Part shown: positions 8,674 through 17,521 of the stretch, piece after piece
Numbering within the stretch: position 1 is the stretch's first letter
How the letters are laid out: every line of letters starts with the position of its first letter
From: Lachnospiraceae bacterium UBA1712
GTDB lineage: Bacteria; Bacillota; Clostridia; Lachnospirales; Lachnospiraceae
Length of the DNA stretch: 64,000 bases
Direction: 5' to 3'
Assembly: GCA_002317175.1 (NCBI GenBank)
Contig: DCJA01000036.1
Coordinates: forward strand, 65,970-129,969
Translations under genes and position numbers: made by a program
Notes under the pieces: model-generated
The model's database searches: none
What the model was told of the DNA's origin: nothing
The model's input: the letters and a program-made list of their open reading frames with translations, nothing else

Positions 8674-10263
8674 ATGGAAATTAAAGAATTAATTGAGGCA
8701 AAACAGACTTATCTTGGTATTGAATTTGGTTCGACAAGAATTAAGGCAGTATTAATTGATGAAAAGGGTACACCTATTGCTAGTGGTGACCACGAGTGGG
8801 AGAACAGACTCGAGGATGGAATCTGGACATACACAATGGATGATGTATGGACAGGAATTCAGGACTGTTACGCAAATCTTAAGAAGGATGTTATGACAAA
8901 GTATGGAGTAAAGCTCACTGGCTTTGCATCTATGGGTATCTCAGCAATGATGCATGGATATCTTGCATTTGATAAAGATGACAATCTTCTTGTACCTTTC
9001 AGAACCTGGAGAAATACAAAACAGGAGCAGGCTGCAAGCGAACTGACCAAGGTATTTAATTACAATATTCCACAGAGATGGAGTATATCTCATCTCTATC
9101 AGTCAATGCTTAATAAGGAAGAGCATGTAGATAAGGTAACTTTCTTTACTACTCTTGCAGGTTACGTTCACTGGAAACTGACTGGCGAAAAGGTACTTGG
9201 TGTAGGCGATGCATCAGGTATGTTCCCAATTGATATTAATACTAAGAATTATGATATGAGCATGGTTGCTAAGTTTGACGAGATTGTAGCTGCAAAAGGC
9301 TATGGCTTCAAGCTTGAAGATATCTTACCAAAATCTCTCAATGCAGGTGAAGATGCTGGTGCATTAACAGCAGAAGGTGCTAAGCTTCTTGATCCAGAAG
9401 GTGATCTTGTGGCTGGTATCAAGATGGCTCCACCAGAAGGTGATGCAGGTACAGGCATGACAGCTACCAATGCAGTAGGAAAGAGAACAGGTAATACTTC
9501 AGCTGGAACATCTGTATTTGCTATGGTTGTTCTTGAAAAGGAACTTTCAAAGGTTTATCCACAGATTGACCTTGTTACAACTCCAGACGGTGCACTTGTT
9601 GCTATGGTACATTGCAACAACTGTACATCTGATATTAATGCATGGGTTAACCTTATGGATCAGAACCTCAAGCTGTTCGGATGTAATGTTGACAAGAATA
9701 CACTTTATACAAAGCTGTTTGAGGTTGCACTTGAAGGTGACGCAGACTGTGGCGGACTTATTTCATACAACTACTTCTCAGGTGAGCCTGTAACAGGCTT
9801 CGAAGATGGAGCACCACTTGTTGTAAGAAAGGCAACAGATACACTTAATATTGCCAACTTTATGAGAATGCATATCTATAGCTCACTTGCTGCACTTAAG
9901 TCAGGACTTGACCTTCTTATCAAAGAAGAAGGCGTTAAGGTTGATGTAATGCTTGGACATGGTGGCTTATTTAAAACTAAAGGAGTAGGTCAGTCCTTCC
10001 TTGCTGCTGCAATCAACAGCCCTGTTTCAGTAATGGAGACAGCTGGTGAAGGTGGCCCATGGGGAATGGCACTTCTTGCTGCATATATGGCAAATAAGGC
10101 TGATGGAGAATCACTTCAGGATTACCTCAATGCCAAGATCTTTGCTGGACAGACAGGTTCTACACTTGAGCCTAAGGCAGAAGATGTAGCTGGCTTTGAC
10201 GCATTCATGAAGAAGTACATGGCTGGACTCGCAATCGAGAAAGCAGCGGTGGAAACCCTCTAA
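8674..10263 (+). CDS. araB: FGGY carbohydrate kinase, probable L-ribulokinase
   Basis: ATP-dependent sugar kinase of the FGGY family, 529 aa. The N-terminal phosphate loop is GIEFGSTRIKA (residues ~14-24), and the second ATPase lobe carries GNTSAGTS and a C-terminal GHGG and GEGGPWGMALLA adenosine loop. It is placed directly before L-ribulose-5-phosphate 4-epimerase in a pentose block, which supports L-ribulokinase (L-ribulose to L-ribulose-5-phosphate). The sequence differs from the enteric AraB layout, so xylulokinase or another pentulose kinase is possible. The start is taken at 8674 because GGAGG (8664-8668) lies 5 nt before it; the upstream ATG at 8662 overlaps that site. Confidence 0.8.
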   Translation: MEIKELIEAKQTYLGIEFGSTRIKAVLIDEKGTPIASGDHEWENRLEDGIWTYTMDDVWTGIQDCYANLKKDVMTKYGVKLTGFASMGISAMMHGYLAFDKDDNLLVPFRTWRNTKQEQAASELTKVFNYNIPQRWSISHLYQSMLNKEEHVDKVTFFTTLAGYVHWKLTGEKVLGVGDASGMFPIDINTKNYDMSMVAKFDEIVAAKGYGFKLEDILPKSLNAGEDAGALTAEGAKLLDPEGDLVAGIKMAPPEGDAGTGMTATNAVGKRTGNTSAGTSVFAMVVLEKELSKVYPQIDLVTTPDGALVAMVHCNNCTSDINAWVNLMDQNLKLFGCNVDKNTLYTKLFEVALEGDADCGGLISYNYFSGEPVTGFEDGAPLVVRKATDTLNIANFMRMHIYSSLAALKSGLDLLIKEEGVKVDVMLGHGGLFKTKGVGQSFLAAAINSPVSVMETAGEGGPWGMALLAAYMANKADGESLQDYLNAKIFAGQTGSTLEPKAEDVAGFDAFMKKYMAGLAIEKAAVETL

Positions 10264-10273
10264 TTTAAACTAT

Positions 10274-10402
10274 AAAAAGATTTGAATATTTCACGAAAGA
10301 CGCGCTCTCGCTCCTTCCAAACGCAGCGGTACTAAACTCACCTTCGGTTCGTTAAGTGCCGGCGTTTCTCAAGGGTCTTTCTTAGAAATATTCAAAATCT
10401 TT
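10274..10402 (+). repeat. Dispersed hairpin element, copy A
   Basis: One long imperfect hairpin filling the gap after the ribulokinase gene. The outer stem is 10276-10292 with 10385-10402 (one bulge). Inward are GAAAGAC/GTCTTTC (10295-10301, 10375-10381), AAACGC/GCGTTT (10319-10324, 10362-10367), and a core where CGGTACT pairs with AGTGCCG, then an A-A mismatch, then AAC/GTT. The left strand keeps an unpaired GACGCGCTCTCGCTC-like segment. The same architecture recurs in copies B, C and D. No family name is recognised. Confidence 0.8.
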
Positions 10403-10406
10403 ATTA

Positions 10407-10536
10407 GCAAATGATATATATTACAAAGAAAAACCGTTGAAGAACGTCAGCACTTAGTGAGCGCTTGCGCGAACTTAGTACTGCTACGTTCTGAAAGAGC
10501 CGAGAGGCGCGTTTTGCGTGTAATATATATCATTGC
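10407..10536 (-). repeat. Dispersed hairpin element, copy B (inverted)
   Basis: Second element in the same gap, 4 nt after copy A and in the opposite orientation. The outer stem is 10407-10425 with 10519-10536 (one bulge). Read on the minus strand, it aligns with copy A along its length: the ACGCGCCTCTCGGCTC strand, then a core with CAGTACT paired to AGTGCTG and the same A-A mismatch. Here the next pairs are AG/CT rather than AAC/GTT, so the pairing is kept with different bases. Confidence 0.8.
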
Positions 10537-10557
10537 TTATTCAAGGAGATGAAGAAT

Positions 10558-11253
10558 ATGTTAGAAGAACTTAAGAAACAGGTGTATGAAGCGAACATGC
10601 TGCTTCCAAAATATGGCTTGGTTACATTTACATGGGGTAATGTAAGTGGAATCGATGCAGACAAGGGTCTGTTTGTTATTAAGCCAAGTGGTGTTGAATA
10701 CGATAAGCTTACTCCAGACGATATGGTTGTTATGGATCTGGATGGCAATAAGGTAGAGGGAAGATACAATCCTTCTTCTGATACAGCAACACATCTTGAA
10801 CTTTATAAGGCATTTCCACAGATTGGTGGTGTGGTTCATACTCACAGTTCTTATGCAACAAGTTTTGCACAGGCTGGAAGAGATATTCCATGTTATGGAA
10901 CAACACATGCTGATTATATCTATGGACCAGTTCCATGCTTAAGATGTCTCACAAAGGAAGAAATTGATGAAGCTTATGAGCAGAATACTGGTCTGCTTAT
11001 AGTTGATGAGTTCAATCGTATGGGTAAGGATGTTATGTCTGTTCCTGCATGCCTTTGCAAGAATCATGGTCCATTTGCATGGGGCAAGGATTGCTTTGAC
11101 GCCGTACATAATGCAGTTGTTCTTGAAGAGGTTGCTAAGATGGCAATGAGAACAGAACTGATTAATCCTGATGTTAAGCCTGCTCCACAGGAACTTCAGG
11201 ATAAGCACTATTACCGTAAGCATGGTGCTAATGCATACTATGGACAAAACTAG
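10558..11253 (+). CDS. araD: L-ribulose-5-phosphate 4-epimerase
   Basis: Class II aldolase/epimerase that converts L-ribulose-5-phosphate to D-xylulose-5-phosphate, the last arabinose-specific step. The protein is 231 aa, the standard AraD length. It shows the N-terminal TWGNVSGID and IKPSGVEYDKL phosphate-binding segments, the zinc-binding HTHSSYATSFAQ motif (~residue 95), and CKNHGPFAWG (~170), all diagnostic. The start is taken at 10558 because AGGAG at 10544-10548 lies 9 nt before it; the ATG at 10549 abuts the site. It follows araB after hairpin elements A and B, and its 3' end overlaps the sensor kinase gene. Confidence 0.93.
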   Translation: MLEELKKQVYEANMLLPKYGLVTFTWGNVSGIDADKGLFVIKPSGVEYDKLTPDDMVVMDLDGNKVEGRYNPSSDTATHLELYKAFPQIGGVVHTHSSYATSFAQAGRDIPCYGTTHADYIYGPVPCLRCLTKEEIDEAYEQNTGLLIVDEFNRMGKDVMSVPACLCKNHGPFAWGKDCFDAVHNAVVLEEVAKMAMRTELINPDVKPAPQELQDKHYYRKHGANAYYGQN

Positions 11254-12721
11254 TCTGAAGAAACAGTATTCAATTAAACAAAAGCTGCTTACTTTGGTTG
11301 CTATTGCGGTTGTGCCTCTGATTATGGTCTCAGTATATCTGATTTTATCTTTGCTTCAGTATAGTAAGACCTATGATTCGATTGTTGATAACCTGGCTAT
11401 TGCAAATGATTATAACCTGAAGTTCAAGGAAGAGATGGATGAAAGTCTCTATAAGATTGTAGTAGGTCATGTTACCTTTGAAACAATTGACAAGGACAGT
11501 TCATTGGTCAATCCATACACCATGATTGGGGATCTCAGGGAGGATATTGACAGACTTCAGATTAATGTGGATTCCAATAGTGCAGTTTGGCTTAAAAGCT
11601 TAAGCAGGAACCTGGATACACTTGAAGCCAGAATTCATGATATTGAGAATAATCTGGAAGAGGGCGACAGTTACGATCTGAATATTGAAATGCTCAATGA
11701 TGATATATACATTCTGACTGATCTTATTCAGGATGATATCCAGTATTTTATATATTATCAGACCATTGACATTGAGAGCCTTCAGGAAGTGCTTAATGCA
11801 GGAGTAAAAGAGTTTATTGTATTCTGGTTGTCATTCTGCGCACTTATTGTAGTTATAATTATTGTATTTACTATCATCATTGTTAAGGATATTACCAGTC
11901 CTATTAATGATCTTTGTAATATTACAGAGCAGATTGCAAATGGTGACTTTAAAGCAAGAACAGATATTCATACAGACGATGAAATTACTGATCTTGCGCA
12001 TTCTGTAAATGATATGTCTGAGCATCTTGAGGTTATGGTGGAGCATATCAAGGAAGATGAGCGAAAGATGAGATACGCTGAGCTCAGACTTCTGCAGGAG
12101 CAGATCAATCCTCATTTTTTATATAATACGCTGGATTCCATTGTATGGCTTATTGAGATAGAGCGTAATGAGGAAGCAATTAATATGGTTATGTCTCTGT
12201 CTGAATTCTTCAGGCTGGTTCTTAGTAAGGGCAAGGAATATATCTCTATTAAGGATGAAGAGAGACATATTAGAAGTTATCTTGAGATTCAGCAGGTCCG
12301 TTATAGAGATATCCTTGACTATGAGATTGATATTGATGAAGAAATATATGACTGCAAGATACTTAAGATGACTCTGCAACCTCTCGTTGAAAATTCGTTA
12401 TATCATGGAATTAAGTGTAAGCGTGGTAAAGGTAAGATCACGGTTAAGGGATATAGAGAGGCTGATACTGTTGTTCTTACAGTGGAGGACAATGGCGTTG
12501 GTATGGATGAAAATACTCTTTCAGAACTTAGAAAGAATATTAATCGTCCATGTAAAGAGACTGAAAATGGATTTGGTCTTGCCAATGTTAATGAGCGTAT
12601 ACATGTTAATTTTGGATTTGAATATGGTATAGAGATTAATTCTTTTCTTAATGAAGGTACCTCAATACGTCTTGTGATTCCATATGAAGTGCTAAATAAG
12701 CAGGAGGTTATGAATGAGTAA
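11240..12721 (+). CDS. LytS/YesM-family sensor histidine kinase
   Basis: Membrane sensor kinase. It has a first helix at residues ~16-36, an extracytoplasmic region of ~165 residues, a second helix at ~190-215, a HAMP linker, and a His_kinase/HATPase pair. The phospho-acceptor region reads EQINPHFLYNTLDS, the mark of the LytS/YesM group. ATP-binding boxes are DNGVGMD and GFGLANVNER. The chosen ATG at 11240 overlaps the araD end by 14 nt; an ATG at 11222 is also possible. The next gene, a membrane-anchored sugar-binding protein, overlaps this stop by 8 nt and is followed by the cognate response regulator. This matches the XylFII-LytS-YesN type of three-component sugar sensor described in clostridia. 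Confidence 0.88.
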   Translation: MDKTSLKKQYSIKQKLLTLVAIAVVPLIMVSVYLILSLLQYSKTYDSIVDNLAIANDYNLKFKEEMDESLYKIVVGHVTFETIDKDSSLVNPYTMIGDLREDIDRLQINVDSNSAVWLKSLSRNLDTLEARIHDIENNLEEGDSYDLNIEMLNDDIYILTDLIQDDIQYFIYYQTIDIESLQEVLNAGVKEFIVFWLSFCALIVVIIIVFTIIIVKDITSPINDLCNITEQIANGDFKARTDIHTDDEITDLAHSVNDMSEHLEVMVEHIKEDERKMRYAELRLLQEQINPHFLYNTLDSIVWLIEIERNEEAINMVMSLSEFFRLVLSKGKEYISIKDEERHIRSYLEIQQVRYRDILDYEIDIDEEIYDCKILKMTLQPLVENSLYHGIKCKRGKGKITVKGYREADTVVLTVEDNGVGMDENTLSELRKNINRPCKETENGFGLANVNERIHVNFGFEYGIEINSFLNEGTSIRLVIPYEVLNKQEVMNE

Positions 12722-13739
12722 AAAGTTGGCTTTATCGGTAGTGATTGGCCTTTGCCTCATCTGCCTTGTATTTATGTTTTTATTTAGCTTTTCTGATGGA
12801 GTGTCATCATATATTTCAGACGAAAAAACAGTTACTGATGACAACCTTATCATGGTTGGTGTATCGCAGTTGGGAAGCGAGTCTGTATGGAGAACTGCCA
12901 ATACTGAATCGGTTCAGAATGCATTGACAAGAGAAAATGGATATTTCCTGCTGTTTAGTAATGCCAGACAGATTCAAGAGAATCAGATTAAAGCCATAAG
13001 AGGTTTTATTTCTCAGAAGGTAGATTATATTGTGTTTTCACCAGTTACAGAGACTGGATGGGATACGGTTTTGACAGAAGCTAAAGAAGCCAAAATTCCG
13101 GTTATCCTTATGGATAGAGCTGCGGATGTGGATGATGATTCGCTCTATGTTACCAGAGTTGGTTCTGATATGCATTCCGAGGGAAAGCAGGCTGGAATGT
13201 GGCTTGAGGAAGAACTTCGTAATAAGGGAACCTTTGATGATGAAATCAATATAGTTGTATTGACTGGTAATAAAGGCTCATCTGCTGAAATTGGCAGAAG
13301 CGGTGGTTTTCATGAAATTGCAGCCAAGCATGATAACTGGAACATTCTGGCAGAAGTTGATGCTGACTTTACCACCTCCAAGGCAAAGGAGGAAATGAGA
13401 AAGCTGGTCAAAAAATATCCTGACATGGATGTTGTTGTATCTCAGAATGATGATATGACATTTGGTGCTATAGAAGCACTCAATGAAGCTGGGAAAACAA
13501 CTGGTGTTAATGGAGATGTTAAAATAATATCATTTGATGCCTGTAAAGAGGCGCTCATAATGGTTGAAAAAGGTATTATAAATGTGGATATAGAATGTAA
13601 TCCACTTCAGGGGAATTATATCAGCAATGTAATTAAATCGCTTGAGAAAGGTGAGACAATTCAAAAGGAATACATTGTTGACGAGATGGTATTTACACAA
13701 GATAATGTAAGTGAATACATTGGTGAGCGAACATACTAG
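12714..13739 (+). CDS. Membrane-anchored sugar-binding sensor protein (XylFII-like)
   Basis: Periplasmic-binding-protein type 1 fold (LacI/RbsB-like, 341 aa) related to the transporter binding protein encoded at 16487. It has an N-terminal hydrophobic helix (residues ~5-26) with no lipobox cysteine, so it is probably an anchored sensor rather than a transport receptor. Shared ligand-fold segments include a VGVSQLGSESVWRTAN start, DYIVFSPVTETGWD, VILMDRAAD and VVVSQNDDMTFGAIEAL. The gene is translationally coupled to the kinase upstream (8-nt overlap) and precedes the response regulator. By analogy with XylFII-LytS it should present the sugar to the kinase's external domain. The ligand is inferred to be a pentose or galactofuranose-like sugar. 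Confidence 0.82.
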   Translation: MSKKLALSVVIGLCLICLVFMFLFSFSDGVSSYISDEKTVTDDNLIMVGVSQLGSESVWRTANTESVQNALTRENGYFLLFSNARQIQENQIKAIRGFISQKVDYIVFSPVTETGWDTVLTEAKEAKIPVILMDRAADVDDDSLYVTRVGSDMHSEGKQAGMWLEEELRNKGTFDDEINIVVLTGNKGSSAEIGRSGGFHEIAAKHDNWNILAEVDADFTTSKAKEEMRKLVKKYPDMDVVVSQNDDMTFGAIEALNEAGKTTGVNGDVKIISFDACKEALIMVEKGIINVDIECNPLQGNYISNVIKSLEKGETIQKEYIVDEMVFTQDNVSEYIGERTY

Positions 13740-13762
13740 CTATTGGTTAAAAGGGTGAATGA

Positions 13763-15022
13763 ATGCTAAAAGTATTTTTAGTAGAGGATGAAAGTATTAT
13801 CAGGGATGGATTAAAGACATCTATTCCCTGGGAACAGTTTGGATATGTCCTTGTGGGAGATGCTGCTGATGGAGAAATGGCTCTTCCTATGATTAGAAAG
13901 ACAAGGCCTGATGTTCTTATAACAGACATTAAGATGCCTTTTATGGATGGTCTTGAATTAAGTCATATTGTATCTAATGAGCTGCCTTCTACAAAGATTA
14001 TTATTATCAGTGGTCATGATGACTTTGAGTATGCAAGACAGGCTATTAGTATTGGAGTAGAACAGTATCTGCTAAAGCCGATTACGCGTAGCTCTTTGCA
14101 AAAGGTACTATCAGAGCTTAAGACTAAGATTGAAAATGAGAGAGAACAGTCCAATTATCTTAAGAAATTTCAGACTGAATATCATGAGTATGAGCAACTC
14201 TCAAAGAGACATTTCTTTGAAAAGGTTTTTGAACGTAAGCTTCAGTTAAAGGAAGTATATGATGAGGCTGCTAAACTTGGAATTGAGCTTAATGCAGAAT
14301 GTTATAATCTGGCGCTTGTATTCTGTAAGGATGGCGAAGAAGAGATAATCAGATATTTTTCAAGATTTAGTGAATATGTAATTATCAGATGGAATATCAA
14401 TGTATTCTGCATTCTTATTACTGGAGATCAGTCAAATATTGAGAATCTTACAAGCAGATGTAAGCAGAATATAGTAAGAATCTGTGAGACTTATCCAGAC
14501 AGCCCATGGAATCTTAGCGTAGGTAAATATGTTGAAAGACTTAGTCAGATTCCGGACTGTTATGAGCAGCTTAGTGGTATTTTTGGATACAGATTCCTGA
14601 TTCCGGATGAGCATGTTCTGACGGAGGAAAGCATCAATCAGATTAAGACTAAAAATGATGATGATTTTGAACATGATGAACTGATTGAATCTCAGGCAAA
14701 GAATATTATAAAGATTGCTTTGAAATATATAGAAGAGAACTATGTCAATGAGGAGCTTTCTCTAAATGATGTTTCCGCATTCTGTAATGTCAGCTCCAAC
14801 TACTTTTCTTCACTGTTTAGTAGTGAGATGCAACAGACTTTTGTTGAGTATGTTACCAACAAGAGAATCGCCAAGGCTAAGAAGATGCTTAAGACAACAA
14901 CTCTTCATACTGGTGAGATAGCAGCGATGGTTGGTTATAAGGATCAGCATTATTTTAGTGTAGTATTTAAAAAGATTCAGGGCTGTTCACCAAGGGAGTA
15001 CAGAAACAGCAAGGAAGCATAA
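13763..15022 (+). CDS. YesN-type response regulator with AraC DNA-binding domain
   Basis: 419-aa response regulator: receiver domain at residues 1-~120, a variable middle region, and an AraC-type double helix-turn-helix at ~315-415 (ending in KKIQGCSPREYRNS). The phospho-acceptor is Asp55 in LITDIKMPFMDG, with acidic EDE at residues 8-10 and Lys in YLLKPI. It lies 23 nt after the binding-protein sensor gene and forms a three-gene signalling unit with it and the LytS-like kinase. It probably activates the sugar importer operon that starts at 16487. The convergent neighbour is an AraR-like repressor, so activation and repression of the same block are both encoded here. Confidence 0.9.
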   Translation: MLKVFLVEDESIIRDGLKTSIPWEQFGYVLVGDAADGEMALPMIRKTRPDVLITDIKMPFMDGLELSHIVSNELPSTKIIIISGHDDFEYARQAISIGVEQYLLKPITRSSLQKVLSELKTKIENEREQSNYLKKFQTEYHEYEQLSKRHFFEKVFERKLQLKEVYDEAAKLGIELNAECYNLALVFCKDGEEEIIRYFSRFSEYVIIRWNINVFCILITGDQSNIENLTSRCKQNIVRICETYPDSPWNLSVGKYVERLSQIPDCYEQLSGIFGYRFLIPDEHVLTEESINQIKTKNDDDFEHDELIESQAKNIIKIALKYIEENYVNEELSLNDVSAFCNVSSNYFSSLFSSEMQQTFVEYVTNKRIAKAKKMLKTTTLHTGEIAAMVGYKDQHYFSVVFKKIQGCSPREYRNSKEA

Positions 15023-15039
15023 AACGATTATGCATACAT

Positions 15040-16080
15040 TTACACGTTCAAACTAGAAGGAAGTGTTATTACTTCCTTCTCTTTTTTTGCCTTGGAAATG
15101 GTCATTTCCACCAGTTTTGCATAAAGCATTCCCATATCACCATCATAGGAATGGACAGGTATATCTGTAATTCTTCTTATATAACTATTGTCAAAAGTAT
15201 AGAATGATATATCTTCTGAGAGTTTTCTTGTGTTTTTCAGGCAATTGATACAGGAATATGCTATTTCATCTTCACCAGCTATAACAATATTAGGAGCAGT
15301 GGCATAGCTTTCAAGAATATTTCTGATAACACTGATATTATTGCTTCTTAATTCAAGCAGGTCTTCATAATGGATCCAGTGAATATTACTTTCATCGAAG
15401 TCATAATCATTATCCGCCATGGACTGAACAAAACCATAGTAGCGATCTACATTACTCCTGAGTTCACTTATAAATATTGCACACCAGTTTTGTTCTATAT
15501 CTTTGATTCTTTTAGCTACACTGTAGCCAGAATAGAAATCATCAAATTTGATATAGCTGTAATCCTGACAGTTTGGATATGGGTTGCCTACAAATATTAT
15601 TCTGCATCCATTTGATGACAATTGTTTGTACAAAGTCTCGAAAGGAGATGGAAGCATATTTTTTGCGCTTATAACTATTAGTGTAGAAACAGGATTAGCA
15701 AGTAGAGTGTTCAAAATGTCTTTTTCTAACTTAAGACTGTGCCTGCTTTCGTATACAGAAAGGGTAAAGTTGACAGTATTTAGCCTTGACTCCAATTCGC
15801 TGATCATACGGGGATATATGTATTCTTCAAGAGCAGGAACTATTAGTGCACAGTGATTAACAGACTTAAGATAGGCAGGTGTGAGATAGATACCGCTTCC
15901 CTGGCGCTTTTCTATAAGACCTGCCTCTTCACATTCTTTAAGGGCACTTCTAATAGTTTGGCGACTTACAGCGTAATGTATGCAAAGTTCACGTTCGGTT
16001 GGAAATCGTCCCTGATTGTATTTGCCGGATTTAATATCAGTTATTATCTGCTTGGAAATCTCTTTGTATAAAAGACTCAT
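15040..16080 (-). CDS. araR: AraR-like GntR/LacI-type repressor
   Basis: 346-aa regulator with a GntR winged helix at the N-terminus (residues ~1-70: YKEISKQIITDIKSG, FPTERELCIHYAVSRQTIR, EKRQGSGIYL) followed by a LacI/GalR-type sugar-binding domain (~75-340). This chimeric layout is that of AraR, the L-arabinose repressor of Bacillus. It is transcribed divergently from the sugar importer operon, with 406 nt between, and convergently with the response regulator. The symbol is inferred from architecture and context rather than close sequence recognition. Its effector could be L-arabinose or another pentose. Confidence 0.78.
   Translation of the reverse strand: MSLLYKEISKQIITDIKSGKYNQGRFPTERELCIHYAVSRQTIRSALKECEEAGLIEKRQGSGIYLTPAYLKSVNHCALIVPALEEYIYPRMISELESRLNTVNFTLSVYESRHSLKLEKDILNTLLANPVSTLIVISAKNMLPSPFETLYKQLSSNGCRIIFVGNPYPNCQDYSYIKFDDFYSGYSVAKRIKDIEQNWCAIFISELRSNVDRYYGFVQSMADNDYDFDESNIHWIHYEDLLELRSNNISVIRNILESYATAPNIVIAGEDEIAYSCINCLKNTRKLSEDISFYTFDNSYIRRITDIPVHSYDGDMGMLYAKLVEMTISKAKKEKEVITLPSSLNV
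15055..15088. terminator. Terminator of the signalling operon, inside the end of the repressor gene
   Basis: Perfect 10-bp stem AGAAGGAAGT/ACTTCCTTCT (15055-15064, 15071-15080) with a GTTATT loop, followed by seven T on the plus strand. It overlaps the last codons of the convergent repressor gene, so that coding tail also serves as terminator for the plus-strand operon. Confidence 0.8.
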
Positions 16081-16486
16081 ATGGTTCTCCAGTTAATATA
16101 AAAAAGTAGAAAATTTATGATTTATATAAAAAACAAACATATATTACAAATAAAAAAACACAATTATTGGTATATAAAGAGAAGAAAAATCTATATATTG
16201 GTGAATTTGTCAAATTCTATGGCTCTAATTAATAGCTTAATTTGGGCCTAAATAAGTATAAAAAGATAAAAAAATACCTTTTTGAATAAGAAAACACAAA
16301 TATAGAAACAATTTGTATTTAATATAGCACATTGTTTGATAAATTGGTATGCATATAATGTATAAAAGTAATAATATGCTTGTAAAATTCATTGTTTGAC
16401 GTTTGCAAATAGCATAAATTGTTCTCAAGGGAACAAATACAGATTCCCGTAACTTTTCTTTTAATAATAGGGAGGAAATAATTACA
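16081..16486. promoter_or_regulatory. Divergent control region between repressor and sugar importer
   Basis: This AT-rich 406-nt region has no gene. On the plus strand a plausible promoter is TTGTTT (16332-16337), 16 nt, TATAAT (16354-16359). That gives a leader of about 120 nt for the importer operon. An inverted repeat TTGTTC/GAACAA lies inside the leader at 16419-16436. The minus-strand promoter for the repressor is not clear. Confidence 0.5.
16419..16436. promoter_or_regulatory. Candidate operator (inverted repeat TTGTTC-N6-GAACAA)
   Basis: Six-base perfect arms with a 6-nt spacer, about 35 nt before the ribosome binding site of the sugar-binding protein gene and downstream of the predicted start of transcription. 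An AraR or LacI-type repressor could bind here. It resembles but does not match the Bacillus AraR box, so the assignment is tentative. Confidence 0.35.
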
Positions 16487-17494
16487 ATGAAAAGAAAACT
16501 TATTAGTGCACTTCTTAGTGTAGCAATGGCTTCAACATTATTAGTTGGTTGTGGATCTTCAGCTTCAACATCAACAGATGGTGGCTCAGCAGCAGCTCCA
16601 GCAGCTTCTGGCGACTTAATCTCAGTTGGTATCATCAACAATGACCCTAACGAGTCTGGATACAGAACAGCTAATGTTAACGATCTTAAGAACACATTCT
16701 GCGAAGCTAATGGTTATGATGCTCAGTTCGCATACAGCTTAAAGAATGATGAGCAGATTGCAGCTGCACAGAAGTTTGTACAGGATGGTGTTGATTACTT
16801 ATTATTATCAGCAGCTGATACAGCTGGTTGGGATTCAGTTCTTAAGGATGCTCAGACAGCAGGCGTAAAGGTTATCCTTTTCGATAGAACAATTGATGCA
16901 GATCCTTCACTTTACGAAGCTTCAATCGTTTCTGATATGGCTAAGGAAGGTGAGACAGCAGTTACATGGTTAGCAGGACAGGGTCTTGATGAGTACAATG
17001 TAATTCATATCCAGGGTGTTATGGGTTCAGCAGCTCAGCAGGGACGTTCAGGTGCTTTAGATGCTAAGGCAGCTGCAGAAGCTAACTGGAACATCGTAAC
17101 ACAGCAGACAGCTGAGTGGAACGCAGAGAAGGCAGAGCAGATCGTAACATCTGTAATCAACGCTGGTGACAGCTTCAACGTAATCTACGCTGAGAATGAT
17201 GATATGGCTAAGGGTGCTGTAGCAGCTCTTGATAAGGCTGGTATCTCACACGGTGTTGGCAAAGACGTAATCGTTATGGGCTTTGACTGCAACAAGTGGG
17301 CTCTTGAAGAACTTCTTGCTCAGAACTGGAACTATGATGGACAGTGTAACCCATTCCAGTCTTCATACATTGATGCAATCATCAAGGATCTTGAAGCTGG
17401 TAAGTCTCCTGCAGAGAAGACAGTTATCATGGATGAGAAGGGCTTTGATGCTTCTACAATTACACAGGATGACGTAAACAACTACGGTATCTAA
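16487..17494 (+). CDS. Sugar ABC transporter substrate-binding lipoprotein (YtfQ-like)
   Basis: Receptor of a CUT2-class sugar importer, 335 aa. The signal peptide ends at a lipobox (LLVGC, Cys22), followed by a Ser/Ala-rich linker and a type 1 periplasmic-binding fold. Matching blocks with YtfQ-type proteins include NDPNESGYRTANV, SAADTAGWD, KVILFDRTID and IYAENDDMAKGAV. YtfQ binds galactofuranose and close relatives bind L-arabinose; the gene block here favours a pentose such as L-arabinose. Strong AGGGAGG-type ribosome site. Codon use is markedly biased toward highly expressed codons (many AAC, CGT, GTA), consistent with an abundant receptor. A stable hairpin follows before the ATPase gene. 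Confidence 0.92.
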   Translation: MKRKLISALLSVAMASTLLVGCGSSASTSTDGGSAAAPAASGDLISVGIINNDPNESGYRTANVNDLKNTFCEANGYDAQFAYSLKNDEQIAAAQKFVQDGVDYLLLSAADTAGWDSVLKDAQTAGVKVILFDRTIDADPSLYEASIVSDMAKEGETAVTWLAGQGLDEYNVIHIQGVMGSAAQQGRSGALDAKAAAEANWNIVTQQTAEWNAEKAEQIVTSVINAGDSFNVIYAENDDMAKGAVAALDKAGISHGVGKDVIVMGFDCNKWALEELLAQNWNYDGQCNPFQSSYIDAIIKDLEAGKSPAEKTVIMDEKGFDASTITQDDVNNYGI

Positions 17495-17521
17495 TTATTA
17501 GAATAATAGTGTAACTTATAA

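Noticed and set aside
10274..10536. Insertion sequence or transposon remnant
   Set aside because: There is no transposase, no shared terminal repeats between copies and no target duplication that I can see; a structured repeat is a better description.
16381..16410. Catabolite-response (CRE) site near the importer promoter
   Set aside because: The sequence around TTTGACGTTTGCAAAT matches the CRE consensus only partly on the reverse strand, so support is too weak.
16237..16695. Minus-strand open frame over the importer control region
   Set aside because: It covers the promoter and the start of the sugar-binding protein gene in antisense; its composition is non-coding.
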